Assembly: GCA_016875195.1 (NCBI GenBank)
Contig: VGRY01000017.1
Coordinates: 1 to 61,208 of the forward strand
Length of the DNA: 61,208 nucleotides
Reading direction: 5' to 3'
From: Deltaproteobacteria bacterium
Lineage (GTDB): Bacteria > Desulfobacterota > BSN033 > UBA1163
Positions within the stretch are counted from its first letter, which is position 1; every line of letters starts with the position of its first letter. Made by a program: the position numbers and the translations under genes. This document shows, one piece after another, positions 1-7,999 of this stretch. The notes under the pieces were generated by a model, which was not told the origin of the DNA, made no database searches, and was given only the letters and a program-made list of their open reading frames with translations.

Positions 1-1093
1 GGTCAGGCACTTCATAGTGAATCGTGGGGGGGATGATTCCGTTCTTGGTCGTAAGAACGGTTGCCACTGCCTCGATACCCCCTGCTGACCCAAGACAGTG
101 TCCCACTATTGACTTGATTCCGCTAATGGGAACCTCTTTTGCCCTCTCTCCGAATACCCTTTTGATACCTCTGGTCTCAGCGATGTCATTAAAGATAGTG
201 GCTGTTCCATGGGCATTGATCGTATCAACCTCCTCCGGTGAGGTTCCTGCATGGAACAATGCAATTCTGATCACCCTTTCCACACCCTCTCCATTGGGCT
301 CCGGTGCAGTAAGATGATAGGCATCAGCACAGATACCATATCCAAGAAATTCTGAAAAGATGGGAGCCTTCCTTTTGAGGGCATGTTCCATTTCTTCGAG
401 AATAAGAATGCCTGCTCCTTCACCAATGGTTAATCCCTGCCTCCTCTTATCGAAAGGTTTGCAACTTTCAGGATCAACCAGTTTCAGACTGCTGAATCCG
501 CTGAAGGATACCTCACAGAGAGAATCGCTACCACCACTGACCATGACATCGGATAATCCCATCTGAATCATATCGTAGGCGACTCCAATCGAAACAGAGC
601 TTGAAGAGCAGACCGTTGCAGTTGTCGAACGAGGGCCTTTTAACCCTGATTCAACGGCGATGAGGTCAGTGGTGGTAGCGAGGGAGTAAGAGATGAGGAG
701 AGAAGGGGAAGGTTTTCCCTTTCCCTGATAGAAATCCCTGAAATACTTTTCAACCGAGAGGATTCCCCCAGAACCTGCTCCCAAGATGATTCCAGCCCTC
801 TCTTTGTCGATCGGGTCTTGATCGAGTCGGGCAGACCTCCATGCTTCCCTGAATGCAACGAGTCCGAATTGGTCACACCGTGAAAGTCTGCGCAGTTCTT
901 TCCCTGAGAAATGGCTCTGAGAATTCAGACCTGAAACCTCAGCTGCCCTCTTAGTCCGATACGGCGAAGCATCAAAAGCAGTAATCTCTTTGGCTCCATC
1001 TTTTCCCTCGATGAGGGAATTCCAGAATTCAGGAACGCTATTCCCCACTGCGCTCACAACACCCAGACCTGTAACGACAACCCTCTTTCTCAT
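1..1093 (-). CDS. beta-ketoacyl-ACP synthase (KAS II-like), C-terminus cut by window edge
   Basis: Condensing enzyme of fatty acid, polyene or polyketide assembly that joins an acyl thioester to malonyl-ACP. Reading the minus strand from the ATG at 1093 gives about 364 residues with no stop before base 1. It opens with MRKRVVVTGLGVVSAVG. The full Cys-His-His triad is visible: Cys162 in TVCSSSS, His295 in NAHGTAT and His332 in VGHCLGSAGG. The last readable residues, PPTIHYEVPD, are the usual late KAS segment, so only about 40 residues are missing. Its ATG overlaps the stop of the LolA-like gene (ATGA), so the two are translationally coupled. The partner with no histidines (6737-7999) suggests a two-subunit ketosynthase. 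The family is certain; the product is not. Confidence 0.93.
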   Translation of the reverse strand, partial: MRKRVVVTGLGVVSAVGNSVPEFWNSLIEGKDGAKEITAFDASPYRTKRAAEVSGLNSQSHFSGKELRRLSRCDQFGLVAFREAWRSARLDQDPIDKERAGIILGAGSGGILSVEKYFRDFYQGKGKPSPSLLISYSLATTTDLIAVESGLKGPRSTTATVCSSSSVSIGVAYDMIQMGLSDVMVSGGSDSLCEVSFSGFSSLKLVDPESCKPFDKRRQGLTIGEGAGILILEEMEHALKRKAPIFSEFLGYGICADAYHLTAPEPNGEGVERVIRIALFHAGTSPEEVDTINAHGTATIFNDIAETRGIKRVFGERAKEVPISGIKSIVGHCLGSAGGIEAVATVLTTKNGIIPPTIHYEVPD

Positions 1094-1737
1094 TTGATCT
1101 CTGTCACCTTCACATCTCTGGGAAGCCGAATCTCGAAATCTGAATCCGAAAGCCCCATATTTACCTTCATATTGAAGTATTGGAGGACCGTTGTATCTCC
1201 GTTTTTTTCAACCATCTCGATCCCTGTAATGATCCAGTCCTTTTTTGAGATCGACATCTTCGTCTTAACAAATAGCGGATCTTTCACTTTCGGTAATATT
1301 TCCATCACAAGAAAAGACTCCCGGTCCTCCAGGATCTTCCATTGGGCAAGCTTCTCCTGAAAGGGGTCCTTTGAAAAGAGCAGGTATTTTTCAACCGCTG
1401 GGTTCCCCTGAACCTGGTAGCGTTCTGCCATCTTCTCTTCCTTGAAGTAGAGGAGGAAGGTTTTGCCATCGTAAACCATATGGTTTGTATCAGGCTGGAA
1501 GAATTCGATCGAAATCTTGTCTGGTTTCTTAAATCTAATTTTTCCTTTTGAGACCACCTTCTCTCTGAGCAAAGCTACCCTCTTTTCCTGAAGGAGGTCA
1601 GCGGAAAAGTCCTTCGTCTTTTCACGGGATTCTCTTATCCGTTTCACGACCTCATCCACGCTTAGGGTTTGAGCTTGAATGGAAGTGTATGGAAGGAAAA
1701 GCAAAAAGGTAAAAATCAAAAGGATTAACTTCGTCAT
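1090..1737 (-). CDS. LolA-like outer-membrane lipoprotein carrier family protein
   Basis: Periplasmic protein of 215 residues with a clear signal peptide (residues 1-22, hydrophobic core LILLIFTFLLFLPYTS, ending IQAQ). The rest has the LolA pattern: an early helix with FSADLLQEKRV, then KGKIRFKKPDKISIEFFQP and a run of beta strands ending DSDFEIRLPRDVKV. LolA proteins carry lipoproteins or lipids across the periplasm. LolA-like genes also occur in aryl-polyene-type clusters next to ketosynthases, and here the stop overlaps the start of a ketosynthase. I infer a role in moving the product or a lipid carrier of this cluster rather than general lipoprotein sorting. It lies 6 bases after the methyltransferase gene. 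Confidence 0.8.
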   Translation of the reverse strand: MTKLILLIFTFLLFLPYTSIQAQTLSVDEVVKRIRESREKTKDFSADLLQEKRVALLREKVVSKGKIRFKKPDKISIEFFQPDTNHMVYDGKTFLLYFKEEKMAERYQVQGNPAVEKYLLFSKDPFQEKLAQWKILEDRESFLVMEILPKVKDPLFVKTKMSISKKDWIITGIEMVEKNGDTTVLQYFNMKVNMGLSDSDFEIRLPRDVKVTEIK

Positions 1738-1743
1738 AAAGAA

Positions 1744-2601
1744 TTACCCCTTAAATCCTAATACGGTTTTACTCGCTCCCGGAAAAAGAATTTTTTGATC
1801 GCTGAGATGGAAGAGGGTTTCAGAGAGATTCCCAAAAACAAACGAGGCGATTTTCTTCCCCGGTTCACGTGGGTGTGTATATCCACCGATCAGGTGTTTC
1901 CATTCTTTAAACCCTGCCTTTTTCAGACATTGCTGAATCATTTCGGGTGAGAAGTCAGAAAGATGAGCAGGCAGATCATAGAGGCGATTCTCGAAGCCAA
2001 TAAAACGGAGAAAACTCTTGATCGGCGATGTATGAGGATATCTCAATAGGAGAAGCCCTCCAGGCTTAAGGATTCGATAACACTCCTTGAGAAACTCTAT
2101 CGGCTGGGGGAGATGTTCAATCACATAAAAACCGCTCACTACATCAAAACCACTTTCTGGAAAACCTATTTTCTCTAAAGGCCCCTCATGCACGGTAAGT
2201 CTCAGGACATCTCTTGCATAAGCGAGGGCCTTTTGCGAAATCTCCACACCTGCAACCTCCCACCCTCTCTCCTTCATCTCCGAGAGAAAGAAACCAAAAC
2301 CAGCGCCTATATCCAACAGCCTGCCCCTTTTTTTGTAATGATCTATGAGATTGGCCGCTTTTTGGAAAACCGACTGCATCATCCTCTGCCAGGCATCGAC
2401 TGAAGATTCGCCTTCTGGAAGATAGCCCTGATAGAAATGTAAGAGGGATTTGTTTGTCGGCCTTGGGTTGAGGTAAATAAATTGACATGAAGAACATTTG
2501 ACCATTTGAAATTCACCTTCTCTGTGGAGGAAGCGATACTCCACCTCCCCGCAGACCGGGCAGGAAATTTTCTCCATCTCAATATCTATTTTTTCTCTCA
2601 T
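1744..2601 (-). CDS. class I SAM-dependent methyltransferase with N-terminal zinc ribbon
   Basis: A 285-residue methyltransferase. The N-terminus has a treble-cleft-like zinc ribbon, CPVCGEVEYRF followed by VKCSSCQFIYLNPRP. The SAM-binding core follows: motif I LLDIGAGFGFFLSEM near residue 97, the acidic residue of motif II in VAGVEIS, GFDVVSGFYVIEHL and LKPGGLLLLRYP. This architecture is common in methyltransferases of surface-polysaccharide and secondary-metabolite clusters. The start overlaps the end of the preceding methyltransferase gene (2598) by 4 bases, and the LolA gene follows after 6 bases, so the genes form one tight operon. The substrate cannot be told from sequence. Confidence 0.87.
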   Translation of the reverse strand: MREKIDIEMEKISCPVCGEVEYRFLHREGEFQMVKCSSCQFIYLNPRPTNKSLLHFYQGYLPEGESSVDAWQRMMQSVFQKAANLIDHYKKRGRLLDIGAGFGFFLSEMKERGWEVAGVEISQKALAYARDVLRLTVHEGPLEKIGFPESGFDVVSGFYVIEHLPQPIEFLKECYRILKPGGLLLLRYPHTSPIKSFLRFIGFENRLYDLPAHLSDFSPEMIQQCLKKAGFKEWKHLIGGYTHPREPGKKIASFVFGNLSETLFHLSDQKILFPGASKTVLGFKG

Positions 2602-3293
2602 CCGTTATTCGGGACAGTCATGGACTCGACCCACATCTCAATGGTGCGGGTATAAAGCTTCCATTTCGTTAATTGTGACTGATTCAAAAAGGCTCGGCAT
2701 TCTTCCAGCGTATAGGAGGAATTGACCGATTCGATAAATCCATCTTTGGCTTTTGGATGTTTTCCGAAGAACAATTTCCAAAAGAGATTAAAGAGCCCTA
2801 TCCAGACAAAAGAAGCGTCCCTGTGGAAATCAACTATAACAAAGCTCCCCTCGGCCTTCAATGTCCGGGCCACCTCATTGAAGAAATCAACAGGGCGATC
2901 CAGATGATGAAGCGTGTTGATACAGAGCAGGAGGTCAAGGGATTGATTTTCGCAGGGGAGCGAATAAGCAGAGCCCAACTGGAAATCAACCTTTCCCGTT
3001 GTGCCTGCTTCCATCGCATTTTTTCGAGCAATATCGACCATGACCGGAGAGAGGTCAATTGCTTTAAATTGAATTTCCGGAAGTGTCTTCGATAAATAAA
3101 TGGGAAAAATTCCTGGGCCGGTCCCAACATCAAGGCAATTCCCTTGATGAATCCCTTTAGCCTCTATCCGGCTGAGCACCCGTTGGCAGGGAATCCTCAT
3201 ATGTTTCTTAGCCATGAGGCTGTAATACTCAGCGAGTTCCTGGTCTTCAATGACCCCGGATTCTGAAATACGCTCTTTCATCAAAATAACCAT
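2598..3293 (-). CDS. class I SAM-dependent methyltransferase
   Basis: About 231 residues with the class I methyltransferase fold: CLDVGTGPGIFPIYLSK (motif I), IQFKAIDLSPVMVDIARK, LLLCINTLHHLDRP (post I) and LKAEGSFVIVDFH. It resembles ubiquinone/menaquinone-type or small-molecule methyltransferases. I chose the ATG at 3293, which follows a GGTGG stretch; the open frame reaches a TTG at 3338 with no ribosome binding site. It is now the first gene of its strand segment, because the plus-strand island begins just upstream. It was probably once transcribed from the FabZ side of the same cluster. Substrate unknown. Confidence 0.83.
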   Translation of the reverse strand: MVILMKERISESGVIEDQELAEYYSLMAKKHMRIPCQRVLSRIEAKGIHQGNCLDVGTGPGIFPIYLSKTLPEIQFKAIDLSPVMVDIARKNAMEAGTTGKVDFQLGSAYSLPCENQSLDLLLCINTLHHLDRPVDFFNEVARTLKAEGSFVIVDFHRDASFVWIGLFNLFWKLFFGKHPKAKDGFIESVNSSYTLEECRAFLNQSQLTKWKLYTRTIEMWVESMTVPNNG

Positions 3294-3385
3294 AAACCAC
3301 CCACCCCAAAATCGCAACAAGGACTTCTCTTTGAGCAATGAGTGCTTAAAAATTATTGACTTATTTCATGATTATGGTATTTTGT

Positions 3386-3523
3386 ATGAAAAATTATACA
3401 TTATGGAAGAATGGGGCAATACCTAAGGTCGGTATATCCAAAACTCATTTCAGATATGAGCAAGATACCCATAATAGTGTGATAGTTTGGGAAAAGGTGA
3501 TAATATGGATATTGGTAGGATAG
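3386..3523 (+). CDS. possible 45-residue protein at the edge of the island
   Basis: An open frame of 45 codons (begins MKNYTLWKNGAIPKVGIS). Its composition looks protein-like: mixed charged and aromatic residues, no low complexity. It overlaps the next gene by 19 bases. A TTGACT/TATTTT pair lies just upstream, so close that the transcript would be nearly leaderless. I recognise no family. It may be a real short protein, or the remnant of a longer gene. Confidence 0.3.
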   Translation: MKNYTLWKNGAIPKVGISKTHFRYEQDTHNSVIVWEKVIIWILVG

Positions 3524-4008
3524 AAGATTTATTAAAAAAATTTCGATGGGGAACATTACAAAAAATGTATGGTTGTGCCCATAGTTCAATAATTGGGTTT
3601 ATATCAACTGAATGGATTAACTTTTCACGGGAAAATTCTATTATTGACGGCGCTCCTTCCCCAGAAACAGGTAAAGGAAGAAAAGGCCAAACAAATGCAG
3701 ATATATTGCTGTGTAAAGGAGATGGACCCTTCATACCCGTGGAAGGTGAAACAAATGTTTCTAAATATCATGAAAAATTAAGTACGTTATTTACCTATTT
3801 GGATAATAATAATAATTTTGATGGCATCGAATTCGGATTACTTTTCATGACGAATCTATGTAAGGGTGATACGAAGTACAAACACAATTGGGAGGAGATA
3901 AAGCAGCGGGTGATAAAAAATAAAACAAATGATATCGCCCTCGTTTCGATAATTAAGGAAAGAGCACCAATGGAAAATCCTTCTTTCTTAAATGCTTTGA
4001 GAAATTGA
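3505..4008 (+). CDS. hypothetical protein, possible nuclease-like fold
   Basis: A protein of 167 residues from the ATG at 3505; a TTG at 3487 in the same frame is the alternative start. I recognise no family. The middle reads NADILLCKGDGPFIPVEGET: an Asp on one strand and acidic residues on the next, loosely like the core of PD-(D/E)xK nucleases, but without the usual lysine, so this is weak. Codon use and base content are clearly more A/T-rich than in the flanking biosynthetic genes. It is the first substantial gene of the plus-strand island that splits the ketosynthase/methyltransferase cluster, and was probably acquired by transfer. Confidence 0.6.
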   Translation: MDIGRIEDLLKKFRWGTLQKMYGCAHSSIIGFISTEWINFSRENSIIDGAPSPETGKGRKGQTNADILLCKGDGPFIPVEGETNVSKYHEKLSTLFTYLDNNNNFDGIEFGLLFMTNLCKGDTKYKHNWEEIKQRVIKNKTNDIALVSIIKERAPMENPSFLNALRN

Positions 4009-4387
4009 AATGACTATTCCCCATGGGATATTGTAACTGTTGACTATTGGATTTACAGTGCAAATCTGATAAAAGAGGGAAATTTATGGAAAAAATGACG
4101 AACAACTATTCAGAATTACGAGAGGCACAGATTGGGTCAGCCCTTAACAATAGGTGAGTTAGGTGAGGGAAATGATGGGGGCAACCCTTGACATTAGGAA
4201 CTGGAACGTAGATAAGTTATTCAAAAAATTAGGATAGCAGCTGAAGGTTCTTTGAAAGAGGAAAAGCGGATTCATTTATTGACTGCCCACAACTACAGAT
4301 AACACCGGCTAAAAGATTTTAGTCCAAATGCTATCATACTGCTTTCGACCTTGAACATTAGCCAAAATTCTCTGAAAGGAGTAAAAG
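4009..4387 (+). other. non-coding stretch with an imperfect direct repeat
   Basis: No credible gene in about 380 bases. Two related 20-base units are visible: GGGTCAGCCCTTAACAATAGG near 4134 (written without its first base is 20) and GGGGCAACCCTTGACATTAG near 4178. They resemble degraded recognition sequences of REP-type mobile elements, but no transposase is nearby. The stretch also carries the likely promoter region of the toxin-antitoxin pair. Confidence 0.4.
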
Positions 4388-4576
4388 ATGAACACAGCAA
4401 AAGAAGAAGTTCGGAAGATGCTTGATCAGCTTCCAGATGACGCTTCGTTTGAGGACATCCAATACCACATTTATGTTCGAGAGAAGATTGAGCGCGGATT
4501 GAAGGACATTCAGGAGGGCCGTGTTTTAAGCCTAGAAGAAATTGAAAAAAGGATGGCCAAATGGCTCGGAAAGTAA
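4388..4576 (+). CDS. antitoxin of a RelE/ParE-type toxin-antitoxin pair
   Basis: A 62-residue acidic, helical protein (MNTAKEEVRKMLDQLPDDAS at the start, ending EEIEKRMAKWLGK). This is the typical form of short antitoxins that sit before ParE/RelE toxins: a segment DDASFEDIQYHIYVREKIERG and a C-terminal tail that would wrap the toxin. A ribosome binding site, GAAAGGAGTAAAAG, lies directly upstream. It overlaps the toxin gene by 16 bases, the usual translational coupling. Such antitoxins normally repress their own operon. Confidence 0.75.
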   Translation: MNTAKEEVRKMLDQLPDDASFEDIQYHIYVREKIERGLKDIQEGRVLSLEEIEKRMAKWLGK

Positions 4577-4869
4577 TATGGACTGAAACAGCTTGGAGAG
4601 ACCTCGAAGAAGTTGCAGATTATATCGCAAGAGACTCTTTCAGCTATTCGGCAGCATTTGTTCGTGAAGCCCGGGATGCGGCACGGACATTGGCCTATCT
4701 TTCTGAGCGGGGCCGTACAGTCCCTGAATTTAACGATCCAAATATCCGCGAGCTTTTTGTAAGGAGCTATCGTCTCATCTATCAAATAGCAGAAAAATCT
4801 GTATATGTTATTGGGTTTATTCATGGTGCCCGTGATCTGTGGGCGCTTTGGGAACGCGAAAACCGATAA
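4561..4869 (+). CDS. RelE/ParE family toxin
   Basis: A 102-residue basic protein with the RelE/ParE pattern. The N-terminus is VIWTETAWRDLEEVADYIARD (the family's xWTxxAxxDLxxIxxYIA helix pair). Then come RGRTVPEFNDPNIRELFVRSYRLIY, containing the conserved RE.....YR.IY strand, and the C-terminal strand VYVIGFIHGARDLW. Family members either cleave mRNA on the ribosome or poison gyrase; sequence alone does not say which. It overlaps the antitoxin gene and belongs to the A/T-rich island. Full length, no sign of decay. Confidence 0.88.
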   Translation: MARKVIWTETAWRDLEEVADYIARDSFSYSAAFVREARDAARTLAYLSERGRTVPEFNDPNIRELFVRSYRLIYQIAEKSVYVIGFIHGARDLWALWERENR

Positions 4870-4937
4870 CATTCTGAGTACATGGCTAAATACAGATCCA
4901 TAAATTGAATTCAAATGCTATCACAAGAGGTAGCAAG

Positions 4938-5165
4938 ATGATTTGTGATAATTGTGGAAAACAGGGTGCTCGCATCCGTAGGATTAGTAGGACTTACGGC
5001 AAAGGTAGGGACATATTGGTCATAGAAAATGTACCTATCATAACATGTCATCACTGCGGAGAAAGTTATCTGGAGGCAGAAACGCTGTATGAAATTGAGC
5101 GCATTAAGTTGCATAAAAAAAGCTTTGCAGTTAATCGCTCGGTTCCAGTTGCCCATTTTGTTTAA
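4938..5165 (+). CDS. YgiT-type zinc finger protein
   Basis: A 75-residue protein starting MICDNCGKQGARI, with a second pair CHHCGESYLE, giving two CxxC motifs about 36 residues apart. This is the YgiT/MqsA N-terminal zinc finger. I chose the ATG at 4938, behind AGAGGTAGCAAG, over an in-frame start at 4905. Stand-alone YgiT proteins usually follow a small DUF4258 toxin-like gene. Only 68 bases separate this gene from the ParE toxin, so that partner is missing here, and it may be an orphan or an accessory antitoxin. Confidence 0.75.
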   Translation: MICDNCGKQGARIRRISRTYGKGRDILVIENVPIITCHHCGESYLEAETLYEIERIKLHKKSFAVNRSVPVAHFV

Positions 5166-5261
5166 AGAAAATAATCAGTTCCCACATTCCACACATCTGC
5201 TTTTCTATATTAGGGTATAGCTGGGAGTAGACCGCATAGTTCAAAGACAGGATAAAATCCG

Positions 5262-5675
5262 ATGATTAAATTGGCTTGTTGCGGAGATGATTGTAATTTT
5301 TGCCCTCGATACAATGCGACTTTAAATCAGGACAAACAGAAACTGGGAGAATTAGCTATTTTATGGAAAAAGATCGGTTGGCGCGAGAACATCGATCCCC
5401 CCGAAACATTAGCCTGTTATGGATGTGAAACTTTCAATAGACCTTGTGAATATAAGGTAAGGGAATGCGGCATAGAAAAAAATATTGAAAACTGTGGGCA
5501 ATGTGAAAGTTATCCTTGCGACAAAATTGAAAAGGCATTCGAAATAACTCGAATAAATGTTGAAAAGTATAAAGATATTTTATCAAAAGAAGATTACGAG
5601 ATTTTTGTAAAAGCTTATTTCTTAAAGAAAGAAAATTTGGATAGAGCAAACCGGGAATTTAAAAAAAAACATTAA
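5262..5675 (+). CDS. DUF3795 domain protein
   Basis: A 137-residue cysteine-rich protein. The N-terminal pattern CCGDDCNFCPRY, then CYGCET, CEYKVRECGIEKNIENCGQC and YPCDKIEKAF, matches DUF3795, a family of likely metal-binding proteins with unknown function found mainly in anaerobes. Its stop codon overlaps the end of the convergent FabZ-like gene by 4 bases. It is the last gene of the inserted plus-strand segment, and it ends exactly where the biosynthetic cluster resumes. Confidence 0.82.
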   Translation: MIKLACCGDDCNFCPRYNATLNQDKQKLGELAILWKKIGWRENIDPPETLACYGCETFNRPCEYKVRECGIEKNIENCGQCESYPCDKIEKAFEITRINVEKYKDILSKEDYEIFVKAYFLKKENLDRANREFKKKH

Positions 5676-6115
5676 GTCGGAGATTCTTGGGACGGGCCTT
5701 TAGCTAAAACCAGGGTTCCTTCTGCTACTATCTCCTCGCCGACTTTAGCCAAAACTTTGACCTTGGCCAGATTGGAAAAGATGTGCTCAATTGCTGCCTC
5801 TAAGATGACTTGATCTCCGGGAGTAATTTCTTTCTTTAATCGAAATTCGTCAATTCTTGCCAGAAAGGGAACGCCTCCTTCCTCCTTTTCAAAGGATGAA
5901 TGAAAAGCAATGCCTCCTGTCTGAGCTAATGCCTCCAGGATGAGAATGGACGGCACGACGGGTTCTTTTGGAAAATGGCCTAAAAAGTAGGGCTCATCGA
6001 TGCTGACATTCTTAAGTGCGACTGCCCTTTTCCCTGGCTCGATTTCAACGATCCGGTCGATCATCCGAAAAGGAAAAGAATGGGGAAGTTTTCGCAAGAT
6101 CTCGTCGAATTCCAT
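5672..6115 (-). CDS. FabZ-like 3-hydroxyacyl-ACP dehydratase
   Basis: Hot-dog-fold dehydratase of 147 residues that would remove water from 3-hydroxyacyl-ACP. Family signatures are visible: LPHSFPFRMIDRIVEIEPG, NVSIDEPYFLGHFPKEPVVP with the catalytic His, and ILILEALAQTGG with the catalytic Glu. The usual MPG before the active-site helix is VPS here. With two ketosynthase-like genes and an acyl-CoA dehydrogenase nearby it fits a dedicated acyl or polyene elongation pathway rather than the housekeeping fab cluster. Its downstream neighbours on this strand, the methyltransferases, are now separated by the island. Confidence 0.88.
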   Translation of the reverse strand: MEFDEILRKLPHSFPFRMIDRIVEIEPGKRAVALKNVSIDEPYFLGHFPKEPVVPSILILEALAQTGGIAFHSSFEKEEGGVPFLARIDEFRLKKEITPGDQVILEAAIEHIFSNLAKVKVLAKVGEEIVAEGTLVLAKGPSQESPT

Positions 6116-6139
6116 AATCTCAACTACCTATTCAGATTT

Positions 6140-6215
6140 TATGAGCCCCGCCATTCTAAATTCCAAATCCCAAATTACAAATCCCAAATAATTTCCAAGC
6201 ACCAATTCCAAATGA
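6140..6215. repeat. A-type intergenic repeat (CCAAAT-rich)
   Basis: The gap between the FabZ-like gene and the membrane-protein gene consists of tandem degenerate units such as ATTCCAAATCCCAAATTACA. The same kind of sequence recurs at 8000-8150 and 58805-58960, and in variant form at 15170-15350. Confidence 0.7.
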
Positions 6216-6695
6216 TCAAAAGAAAGAAATAACCTTAAACACTCCTTTGGCGATTCCCATGATGATAAAAATTCCGATGAAGGAACCGGTCATCAATAAG
6301 ATCGTTCCTTCGACCCTGCCCTTCTTGAGAAAGAAACTGACGATGCTTCCCGACAGAATTCCGAAACCACGGATGGGAAGGGCAGAGAGTAAGATGAGGC
6401 CTATATTTCCGAGAGACATCACCTTCTTCATCAGGGGTCTCTCATTCAAATTGGAGATCACCCGTTCAGTTTTGTGGGTGAGCCAACGAACGACAAAAAA
6501 CCTCTTGCTCGATTGTTCTAACAACATTCCATAGACAGGAATCTGGACATAATCATAGGCCAGGGCTAAAGGGAAATAGATAAACACAGACATCTGATTG
6601 ACAATGGCAAAGAGCACAGAGAAGGAACGGCCCAGAGTAAAATGAATGAGGGTGAAGAGGAGGATGAGATTTCCTGTGCCGGTTATTGGTTCCAT
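6216..6695 (-). CDS. small integral membrane protein (Sm_multidrug_ex-like)
   Basis: A 159-residue protein with about four hydrophobic segments: near residues 8-30, 33-55, 95-118 and 130-155. The C-terminal half has ALPIRGFGILSGSIVSFFL and LLMTGSFIGIFIIMGIAKG, like the 'small multidrug export' family (PF06695-like), whose function is not really established. It lies between the histidine-less ketosynthase and the dehydratase on the same strand, so it may help move or anchor the cluster's lipid intermediate. That role is inferred from position only. Confidence 0.65.
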   Translation of the reverse strand: MEPITGTGNLILLFTLIHFTLGRSFSVLFAIVNQMSVFIYFPLALAYDYVQIPVYGMLLEQSSKRFFVVRWLTHKTERVISNLNERPLMKKVMSLGNIGLILLSALPIRGFGILSGSIVSFFLKKGRVEGTILLMTGSFIGIFIIMGIAKGVFKVISFF

Positions 6696-6736
6696 TTACC
6701 ACGTTAGAAAGCCCCGCTGCTTGCCCCGTGCGAAGC

Positions 6737-7999
6737 TTAGCTTCTATCGGGGTGAATCTTCCCGTCAGAAGGGCAACGCTCTTCTAACGGGGGTTCGCGC
6801 CCCATCAGAATAGAAGAATAACATTCTCCGGGAGATATCCCAAGGTGGAGAATAGTTTGTAGCTCTTGATCCATTTTTTGATGAGTGACATATCGAAGAT
6901 CGCAGACAGGGTCTGGAAACTGATAATTGATGGTCGGTGGGATAAAACCATGCTCCATGGAAAGCACATTGGCTACCATTCTTATCCCACCGAAAGCAAT
7001 TGCTTCTCCGGTCATGGATTTGATGGAGCTCACTGGAATCCCTAAAGCCCCTGAAGAAAAAGTCTTCTTGATCCCTTTTGCTTCCACCTCATCCAGTGAT
7101 TTAGATGAATTTCCAGCGCCACTGATATGATCAATTTGGATATCCTCTCTCCCTCTCATGGCTAATTTTATGGATCGGTTGATTCCTTCTTGTTCTTTTT
7201 CCTTGGGGGCTCCCCCAACCAAAACATATCCCAGGATATAACTGTAAATCTTAGCCCCTCTTGAGCGGGCATGCTCCTCTGACTCAATCGCCAATACCCC
7301 TGCCCCTTCTCCCAGGACTAATCCATTTCTCATCCGATCATAGGGACACGATCGTTCCCCATGTCCCTGATCCGTGGCTAATAGATGAAGATCAGAAAAT
7401 CCACGAAATAGAAACTCACTCAGTTCATCTACTCCACCCGTGAGAATGAGGTCAGCCCTTCCCCCTTGAATCTGATCACAGGCAAAAGTGATGGCTGCTT
7501 CTGCCGTACAGAAAGATTGAACGAGCGTGCAATTAACTCCCTGAATCCCGAGTTCAATGGAAACATGGCTTGAAGCTGCATTAGGGACAGTGTTGGGAAA
7601 GAGGATTGGGTTTAAATCTAAAAAACCTTTTAAGACCTGCCCCCGATGGAATTCTTCTGAACTGGAGAGTCCGCAGAAACCAGAACCCAGAACGACTCCC
7701 ACCCTGGAGCTATTCTCCTGGGTCACTGAAATTTGAGCGTCGGTCAAAGCCAGCTTGGATGCGGCAATGGCAAACTGACTGGCTCGATCGAGACGTCTGA
7801 TCTTGCTCGCGGGGATAAAATCTTTGGGATGGAAAGACCGGATCGCTCCCCCCTTTTTAGAACGGGAGAATTGGGTATCAAAGGTCTTAATCTCATCGAT
7901 ACCTGAGCGACCCCTCTTCAATGAGGAAAGAAAGTCCTCCTTCCCGATTCCAATCGAAGAAACCACTCCGATTCCTGTGATACAGATAGGGTCTGACAT
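6737..7999 (-). CDS. ketosynthase-like protein lacking both catalytic histidines
   Basis: A KAS-family protein of 420 residues starting MSDPICITGIGVVSSIG. The ATG at 7999 aligns with family starts; a longer frame to 8044 would be translated from repeat DNA. The nucleophile Cys164 is kept (VQSFCTAEAAI). The two histidines are replaced: Ala295 in SGAGNSS where HGTxT is expected, and Glu332 in MTGEAIAFGG where GHxxGAAG is expected. The matching positions in the neighbouring ketosynthase (1-1093) are His295 and His332. This is unlike a normal decarboxylating KAS. It may act as a chain-length-factor-like partner or as an acyltransferase using the Cys alone. Confidence 0.88.
   Translation of the reverse strand: MSDPICITGIGVVSSIGIGKEDFLSSLKRGRSGIDEIKTFDTQFSRSKKGGAIRSFHPKDFIPASKIRRLDRASQFAIAASKLALTDAQISVTQENSSRVGVVLGSGFCGLSSSEEFHRGQVLKGFLDLNPILFPNTVPNAASSHVSIELGIQGVNCTLVQSFCTAEAAITFACDQIQGGRADLILTGGVDELSEFLFRGFSDLHLLATDQGHGERSCPYDRMRNGLVLGEGAGVLAIESEEHARSRGAKIYSYILGYVLVGGAPKEKEQEGINRSIKLAMRGREDIQIDHISGAGNSSKSLDEVEAKGIKKTFSSGALGIPVSSIKSMTGEAIAFGGIRMVANVLSMEHGFIPPTINYQFPDPVCDLRYVTHQKMDQELQTILHLGISPGECYSSILMGREPPLEERCPSDGKIHPDRS

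Noticed and set aside
3505..4008. Assignment as a PD-(D/E)xK restriction enzyme
   Set aside because: The acidic residues are suggestive, but the lysine and flanking core strands are not clear, so it is left as hypothetical.
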